This document shows positions 57,901 to 64,000 of a DNA stretch of 64,000 nucleotides, in pieces. The stretch is from assembly GCA_039602395.1 (NCBI GenBank), contig JBCNJP010000007.1, positions 125,662,952-125,726,951 of the forward strand. Direction: 5' to 3'. The stretch's first letter is position 1; each line of letters opens with the position of its first letter. Source of the DNA: Deinandra increscens subsp. villosa. Lineage: Eukaryota > Streptophyta > Magnoliopsida > Asterales > Asteraceae. The notes beneath the pieces are model-generated. The model had not been told where the DNA came from. It saw only the letters and a program-made list of their open reading frames with translations, and did no database searches. Position numbers and translations under genes: made by a program.

Positions 57901-58685
57901 GAAAACCGCCATCCTAAACCAACAGCCTTTTTCGCTTAAAAGGTAATATTACTTGCAGGCTCTACTATTTGCACCTAGAGATTTACCATTCGCACCTTAT
58001 TAACGAGACTAATTAATTTTTATCTTTATATTTATTTAAAGGATAATTTTGTTTCTCTTTAAAAGCTTTTAATATATATAATGTTTTATATAAATTTGAA
58101 TACCTTGCTGTGGTGTGTTTATTTTTATCAACATTTCAATAGAAATTTATCATCCAATGTTCTTTTGCTATTTACATTGCAGGGAAACACTTAAATCAAG
58201 ACCGCTTCACATGGTTTTATGGGTCAATTTCAGTGAAGGTTGCGGTTGCCGGTTTATTAGCATCGATTATCCAATTGATTTTGAGGTAAAGTCCTCACAA
58301 TTTAAGTTCAAGTAACCCATGAAATTAAATCCCATTCCATGAATAATATTCAGTACTCCATATATTTATGCAGACTTCAACTGATGACATTAGCCAAGAT
58401 AAGAATATTGTGATTCAACAGCTTAGAGAGAAGGCAAATGAAGATCAACATTGTGGGCAGTCATCTATAATTGACAGAAAATTCATCCCAGAATCTGGGA
58501 AAACAATTTCTACATATGCGGTGGCTACAAACATCGTCCAATACAACGGAGTGTCCCCTTCAAAAACCTCAGATGTTTCAGAGTTGACTGAGAAAGTCAA
58601 CGGAGATCGGGAAAAAGTCGATCTTGATGATGGTATAGATACATCTATCAATAGCATGCCTTCAAAGAAAGCACGAGTTCATTGA
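54955..58685 (+). CDS. SRT1: NAD-dependent protein deacylase, sirtuin SRT1 (SIRT6-like class IV)
   Basis: Fourteen exons with GT-AG introns: 54955-55053, 55688-55717, 55825-55917, 56108-56227, 56352-56452, 56586-56691, 56985-57064, 57153-57231, 57326-57379, 57449-57551, 57712-57794, 57875-57942, 58183-58285, 58374-58685. Phases agree and give 476 residues, against about 473 in Arabidopsis. MSLGYAQKLS begins the family N-terminus. NAD site: FTGAGISTSCGIPDFRG (residues 50-66). Then QNVDSLH (114-120), catalytic His134 in SELHG, Zn cysteines 142, 145, 167 and 171, LGTSLQITP (207-215) and KIVIVNLQ. Class IV sirtuins remove acetyl groups from histone H3 in the nucleus using NAD+. Odd: QNVDSLH has Ser118 where the family has Gly. 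The variable C-terminal tail ends in a basic KKARVH. Confidence 0.96.
55492..55554 (+). repeat. Perfect 25-bp hairpin in SRT1 intron 1
   Basis: The left arm starts GGGTGACATATAGATACATT (55492-55516) and the right arm (55530-55554) is its exact complement, with a 13-nt loop. It may be a MITE relic or a small-RNA precursor. Confidence 0.85.
57415..57440 (+). repeat. Copy of exon 11 start inside intron 9
   Basis: ATTCAAAATATGGAAAGTGG and the next few bases (to TCTCTT) occur here and again at 57712-57737, the 5' end of exon 11. The intron copy lies directly before the exon 10 acceptor at 57447-57448. Confidence 0.85.
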
Positions 58686-59485
58686 CTGAATCGTTAGTTG
58701 TTTGGACTGTCTGTATATATGTTGTGTGGTAGCGGTTAAAGAAGGTCAAGGATAGGTGGTTAAGAGAAACCGACTCAAGTTTGAAGCCCCGTAGAGTTCG
58801 CAGGCGAGTATGGCAAGTGTGCAAAACTGCAATGAGTTACTGAGTTCATCTTTTTGCTAGATTATGTTTATGCAGCTATGTACCTCTCTATTCCACTTGT
58901 CTCACTTGATTCGGTTATCTGCTAATTAGATTTCAAGCAGTGGTTTTTGACTTTTTGTCATGCTTTATTTCTTAAATTATTATTCCTAATAACTTTTTAT
59001 AGTGATAAGCTACACTACATCTAATCAACCGACAATCTCTATTAAATTACACCAAATTCTCACCCTAGAATCCTAATGGATTGGGCTCAGACCTTAATCT
59101 TGAACAGAGAAACATATTGCTTTGTCAATTATACCAAATTCTCACCCTAGAATCCTAATGAATTGGAAATATTTCAACCTGCTTTTGTGGAAAACTAGAT
59201 ATTGATATCCATTATCGTGGTGATAACGTGGTCATATAAAACAATTATATTGTTATAACGTAATATAAAGAGAAGGGCGTAAAAGACGCGTAACGACCCA
59301 AACGCTTAAAGTGTTGTAGTCGGGTTGAAAAAAATATGGTTAGTGAAGTTAATTAACATAAGAAAAATTAGGTTGGAAAAGAAGACGGTTAATTAAAGTT
59401 AACATAAGAAAAATCAATCGGGTTAAAAAAATAAAGATGGTTGTTCGTTTGATTCAACCTAGCAGATTATTATGGAGCCACGAAG
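58686..59485. other. 3' flank of SRT1
   Basis: Probable 3' UTR to about 58.95 kb. ACCAAATTCTCACCCTAGAA is repeated at 59051 and 59133. GTTAATTAA/CATAAGAAAAAT repeats run to the gap. No gene. Confidence 0.5.
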
Positions 59486-59985
59486 NNNNNNNNNNNNNNN
59501 NNNNNNNNNNNNNNNNNNNNNNNNNNNNNNNNNNNNNNNNNNNNNNNNNNNNNNNNNNNNNNNNNNNNNNNNNNNNNNNNNNNNNNNNNNNNNNNNNNNN
59601 NNNNNNNNNNNNNNNNNNNNNNNNNNNNNNNNNNNNNNNNNNNNNNNNNNNNNNNNNNNNNNNNNNNNNNNNNNNNNNNNNNNNNNNNNNNNNNNNNNNN
59701 NNNNNNNNNNNNNNNNNNNNNNNNNNNNNNNNNNNNNNNNNNNNNNNNNNNNNNNNNNNNNNNNNNNNNNNNNNNNNNNNNNNNNNNNNNNNNNNNNNNN
59801 NNNNNNNNNNNNNNNNNNNNNNNNNNNNNNNNNNNNNNNNNNNNNNNNNNNNNNNNNNNNNNNNNNNNNNNNNNNNNNNNNNNNNNNNNNNNNNNNNNNN
59901 NNNNNNNNNNNNNNNNNNNNNNNNNNNNNNNNNNNNNNNNNNNNNNNNNNNNNNNNNNNNNNNNNNNNNNNNNNNNNNNNNNNNN
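59486..59985. other. Assembly gap (500 N)
   Basis: Exactly 500 unknown bases, a standard scaffolding gap size. True distance and content are unknown. Confidence 0.99.
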
Positions 59986-60225
59986 TTCGACTGTTTGAGA
60001 TGATAAAAATTGGTAAATATTGTATGTATTGCGGAAGAAAAGTTAAGATGTTGTTTTAAATAGAACCTCTCACTCAAAACCAACATTTTTTTTACAAATT
60101 TACTTATTTCATTTATAATCACTATAGTCTTGTGCTTCTAAGTATTAACACTTTCGGATTCACAAGACCTTAAATTTTTACATGTGAAAAAAGTATGTTT
60201 ATCAAAATATAATAAAAAGTGTTGG

Positions 60226-60587
60226 GGAAAAATGAATTTTAATAATACAAGTTTTACCTTGTTCGCGGATAATAATACGAGTTTTGAAATTTTCTCATAA
60301 TAATACGAGTTTTGTGGGTATTGAATTCTAATGATACGCCGTTAGTTTTTCACTAACGATGTTAGTCTATTGCCTACGTGGCAGGTGCCACGTCAGGTGC
60401 CACGTAGGAGGAAAACAGTCCACGTCAGGTGCCACGTAGGCAACAGACTAACACCGTTAGTGAAAAACTAACGGCGTATCATTAGAATCCAATACCTACA
60501 AAACTCGTATTATTGTGAGGAAATTTCAAAACTCGTATTATTATCCGCCAACAAGGTAAAACTTGTATTATTAAAATCCATTTTTCC
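60226..60587. mobile_element. Foldback element, GGAAAATTGG family (copy 6)
   Basis: The ends GGAAAAATGAATTTTAATAA and the complement of TATTAAAATCCATTTTTCC bound a 362-bp palindrome. The arms share AATAATACGAGTTTTG and TAACGGCGTATCATTAGAAT/ATTCTAATGATACGCCGTTA-type text. The centre repeats GTGCCACGTAGG. No clean duplication was found. Confidence 0.7.
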
Positions 60588-60688
60588 TTGATACTATTAT
60601 CTTTTATTAGGTCAATTTAATATTATGATGTGTATTAAATATATCTATTACACTCGTTATATATGGATAAAAATAACACAATGTGATG

Positions 60689-60935
60689 TTTGTGGTGTAG
60701 TGGTAGGAAACCTATGTTCTCTACTTGAGATACAAGTTTAATTCTTACGCGCAACACTTTGAAAGGGGCATTGGCGATGAGGGGAGACTTGGGGCTGAAA
60801 GGTCACAAGTTCGATCCCTGAGCTCCCAGGTTTTACCACCCGGCCGTTCGCGGAGGTGGATTTTCCCTGGAATGAGCTCAACTGCGATAAATAGTCCCCG
60901 GGCTTTTCAGGGCATTCGTTGATCATTAAAAAATA
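60689..60935 (+). mobile_element. tRNA-derived SINE (copy 2)
   Basis: Same layout as 33557-33809: GTGGTGTAGTGGTAGGAA, a decayed box B (AGTTTAATTCTTACGCG), CATTGGCGATGA, TTCGATCCCTGAGCTC, CCACCCGGCCG, and an end at CATTCGTTGATCATTA plus A-rich tail. No clear target duplication. Confidence 0.8.
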
Positions 60936-61078
60936 AAAAACTATTTGAGAGTAGAAACATCGGATTGGAAAATTTTAAAATTCGACTTGATTCGATTAAA
61001 AAATCATTGGTTTGAAATTTCAAATTCGAATTCGATTCGATATCTGATATCGAATTGAAACGAATTCGAATCATTCAT

Positions 61079-61490
61079 ATACACGGGTGGCTTTAAAAAA
61101 AACTATAAATACAATCATAATCTACGACAATTTATGTATTTTTATATCTTTAGTAATTAAATAATTGGTTATTAAATAATTTAGAAGGCAATAAATAAAA
61201 AGTTGGATATATATATCCATAACTTTTTATAGTAGAAATACGAATCACTTCCATAATTAAGAGTATGAATGTCTATTGGCGGGAATTATATATTTTTATA
61301 TCTTTAGTAATTAAATAATTGGTTATTAAAGAATTTAGAATGCAATAAATAAAAAATTGGAAATATAAATCACTTCCATAATTAGGAGAATTGGCGGGAA
61401 AAATTGTTGAGGATGAATGTGGTGGTGCCACATGGCAAATTGTGGTGCCAAAAACTTTTCTTTTATTATATATATAGATATAGATATAGA
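61079..61490 (-). mobile_element. Two truncated mini-Helitrons
   Basis: Two further copies of the 61523-61798 element, in tandem. One (61079 to about 61280) keeps the CACGGGTG 3' region. The other (about 61289-61490) keeps the 5' part with TGGTGCCACATGGCAAATTG and the TATAGATATAGA start. They join at GGCGGGAATTATATATTT. Confidence 0.65.
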
Positions 61491-61522
61491 TAGATATAGA
61501 TATATATATATATATATATATA

Positions 61523-61798
61523 CTAGTTTTTTTATCCCCGTGTGTTACACGGGTGACTTTTAAAAAAAAAACTATAAATACAATCATAATCTACGACAAT
61601 TATGTATTTTTATATCTTTAGTAATTAAATAATTGGTTATTAAATAATTCAGAATGCAATAAATAAAAAATTAGAAATACAAATCACTTCCATAATTAGG
61701 AGAATTGGCGGGAAAAATTGTTGAGCATGAATGTGGTGGTGCCACATGACAAATTGTGATGCCAAAAACTTTTCTTTTATTATATATATAGATATAGA
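61523..61798 (-). mobile_element. Complete mini-Helitron, 276 bp
   Basis: On the minus strand it starts TCTATATCTATATATATAAT after a host A and ends with the hairpin CCCGTGTAACACACGGG. Eight to ten bases later comes ACTAG, then host T. TC start, A/T target, 3' hairpin and CTAG end are the Helitron hallmarks. It is non-coding, with no target duplication, as expected. Confidence 0.8.
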
Positions 61799-62364
61799 TT
61801 ACATTATTTTGTATATAAAAATATAAATAAGTATAGAAATATTTTAAACTAGTTTTTACGGACAACTCCTCATTTTTACATATTTAAATATATATTTATA
61901 TTTTAGCCATTTAAAATATTCTGATTTGAAAACACCTACCCATTCTCTAATTCACACCCCAAATTTTTTTGTTATGTGGATTGACCCAATCATCATCATC
62001 ATTTTTCTAAATGACTTAATGATATTATGTTTTATAACTATTTTATTGTTTAGATGTATAATAAAATTGTATATCTTATGTTCTTTTAGGGATGCTTAAG
62101 TTAAATGTTTTGAATGATAAGTTGCTTGTCACAATAATGACCGAACAAAATTGCTTTAGATACGGATATTTTGAATGTTAAGTTAAACTTTCTCTAATTT
62201 GAGTGTTTCCATTTTGAATGTTAAACTTTGATTGTTTTCCATTTATTTTTTGGATGTGTTATTAGTTTTATACTTTTATAGATTTGTGTATCTTACTAAA
62301 ATAATTTTGAATTTACTCGAATTCGTTTCGGATTCGATTCACATCCAATAATATAATTCGAATT
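61799..62364. other. Intergenic, AT-rich
   Basis: No gene. AAACTAGTTTTTACGG at 61848 may be another Helitron-like CTAG end on the minus strand. Confidence 0.35.
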
Positions 62365-63406
62365 GAAGTGACGGGTAAATGGGGAACAAGCTATGCCACA
62401 ACCTTCTTTTGGATAGAAAACCCAATTCTACTAAAGATAAAGCATTGAGTGTTAGGGGACGAAGAATTGCTATACACCACCCGTTGAACGATCTTCAGAA
62501 ATTCGACCATCTCCGGGGCTAGGAACCCACATGTATCAAAAGAAAAAAGGATGAACACGTGTTGATTCTCGAGACAAGCTTTCTCATGTTTAGCAACTTT
62601 GCCTGATTTCACCTTCAACGCAGCTTGTTGTGCGACAAACCCATTGTCCCTAAGCCCAACAAAGGGGTAACTCCACTAAGGTCCACACTAGCATGTTTCT
62701 CCCTGTCCAGTCAAACATAAGAACATCAGCCAGCAGTAAAGTGGACCTCCCTTCAAGCGGATCCGTCAAGAAGTTCACGAGAGCCTCATTTTTTTTTTGC
62801 AGAAATTCCCGCCCACTTAAGAATATCGAACAGAACATCCCTAATCAGATCATGTCTTTAAACCCTGATAATTCCTTACAATGGACCGCATACTCGCGAA
62901 AAGCATCTAAACAAACCTTGCGACAAACAGGGCAAAACTCATCAATAGGAAACAGATGGATCATAAGCCTGTAGTTAAGGATAGCCCGATACTCCACAAC
63001 CAACAAATGCTGGCCCAAACCTTCAATTGGGATGACTGTTAGGAAATCTTGTGCTCGAGGAGCCCCAAGACATGCAAACACTGCTTTTTGGCGAGGGGAT
63101 AGATCAAATTTTACTTCCAAGGCGATTCTACTAAAAAGGACACTCATCAAAATATCTTGAGTTTTAAAGGGGGTGGTGTCCTTACTGAAAAAAACCGCCA
63201 AGATTGAAATCGGGAAGTGACGTGCGCACGCAACCTAACTCACACTCATAATTAGAATACAACCCATTTATACCACAACCCCGAAAAATATGATCCTGCA
63301 AACTCTAAGATTGTGCCCTCGGGGCCACAAAAGCATACGTAGAAACATTCTCGGCAGAACATAACCCCAGTCCCCCAAAACAGATCGAGAGGGATACTAG
63401 CCTCTT
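62365..63406 (-). pseudogene. Decayed RT-type retroelement protein, C-terminal part
   Basis: The minus strand encodes, through at least five frameshifts and in-frame stops, RLVSLSICFGGLGL and YAFVAPRAQS at the start. The longest open piece (63201-62845) has FDLSPRQKAVFACL, IPIEGLGQH and FCPVCRKVCLDAFREYAVHC, a C-C-H-C cluster. After a shift come VNFLTDPLEGRSTL, ADVLMFDW and VDLSG, then KVAKHEKACLENQHVFI, GFLAPEMVEFL and FSRIGF. I know this block from many plant proteins annotated as reverse-transcriptase-related. The upstream RT is missing here. The spacing of the zinc cluster and the following D...VDL resembles a restriction-like endonuclease of non-LTR elements, but this is inference. A second fragment lies at 27182-27358. 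Confidence 0.7.
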
Positions 63407-63700
63407 GGTTTAAAAATTAAAATACAAATCATCCGGTTCGATTAATTCAAGTAATCAAAATTCGATCCGTTGAACAATGTTAGCATATATAAATAATACA
63501 ATTGCAAGAATGGCCACAAAAGCATACGTAGAAACATTCTCGGCAGAACATAACCCCAGTCCCCCAAAACAGATCGAGAGGGATACTAGCCTCTTGGTTT
63601 AAAAATTAAAATACAAATCATCCGGTTCGATTAATTTAAGTAATCAAAATTCGATCCATTGAACAATGTTAGCATATATAAATAATACAATTGCAAGAAT
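63323..63700 (+). repeat. 189-bp tandem duplication
   Basis: Copy 1 starts GGCCACAAAAGCATACG at 63323 and copy 2 at 63512. Only two differences were seen. The unit includes the first codons of the decayed RT gene and its flank. Confidence 0.9.
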
Positions 63701-63890
63701 GGTATACAAAGAATGGATAATTACAATATAGATACAAACTTTCTTTGTGTAGCTACGTTAGCTTTAATACAAGTGCGTTCTTCGTGGAACACCATCTCAG
63801 TGGGGCGTAAAGGTGACATGGAGATGTGATGGGTCCTCTTTACCTCCGGCCTAAGTGAGACAAGAGTTAGAAAGGAAAATGTAATTAACA

Positions 63891-64000
63891 AGATTGTGAC
63901 CCGCCCGTGCTTCGCGGCGGGCCATCAGTTTTCGAAACGCCGTGGCCAAAGTCGAAAACTCTAAAAGTGATTTAAAAGTTGACCATCTACGCTTAAACTT
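63891..64000. other. Helitron-like hairpin and GGCCAAAGT repeat at the window edge
   Basis: TGACCCGCCCGTGCTTCGCGG, shown here as its parts GACCCGCCCG and CTTCGCGGCGGG, forms a hairpin followed by CCATCAGTTTT and GTGGCCAAAGTCG. The arrangement matches 11885-12300. The element runs off the window. Confidence 0.4.

Noticed and set aside
59437..60122. Open frames spanning the N block
   Set aside because: They are translations of unknown bases and carry no information.

Overview
This is an AT-rich, transposon-dense stretch of a plant nuclear genome. Three conserved plant genes with eudicot-type structure are present: a fasciclin-like arabinogalactan protein, a kelch protein of the nitrile-specifier type, and an SRT1-class sirtuin. 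The mix of transposons suggests Asteraceae, but that is familiarity-based inference and not proof. Nothing looks bacterial, organellar or viral. A 500-N block (59486-59985) marks an assembly gap.

Layout. 0.4-7.9 kb is a stack of DNA transposons: a hAT-like element nested in another element that also holds a receptor-kinase exon fragment, a solo LTR, two PIF/Harbinger-type insertions (one with an intact two-exon ORF1) and two Mutator-type foldback elements. 8.2-8.8 kb holds a small single-membrane-pass protein gene of unknown function. A frameshifted relative lies at 19.4-19.8 kb on the opposite strand. Between them sits an 8.2-kb CACTA element (11049-19262, TIRs plus 3-bp TSD). It has no recognisable transposase and contains decayed copia gag, LINE RT and foldback insertions plus a 226-bp tandem duplication. 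21-31 kb is mostly LTR-element debris, a LINE 3' fragment (28.0-28.8 kb) and a 985-bp Mutator-type palindrome that ends 119 bp before the FLA TATA box.

31.3-32.5 kb is the intronless FLA gene (+). 33.5-36.9 kb holds a tRNA-derived SINE, a hAT MITE and a PIF MITE. 39.7-41.6 kb is the two-exon kelch gene (-). 43-48.6 kb is an unusual block of gene-like but non-coding sequence with Helitron-like 3' hairpins, flanked by direct repeats. 49.6-54.0 kb holds a solo LTR and three foldback elements whose interiors look like captured gene sequence. 55.0-58.7 kb is the 14-exon SRT1 gene (+). 60-64 kb has another foldback, a second SINE copy, a tandem of mini-Helitrons and a decayed reverse-transcriptase-type element with a CCHC cluster and a possible nuclease motif.

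The three well-supported genes are unrelated (cell-surface glycoprotein, cytosolic kelch protein, nuclear deacylase), so no shared pathway is implied. The main story is nested insertion, duplication and sequence capture around isolated genes.
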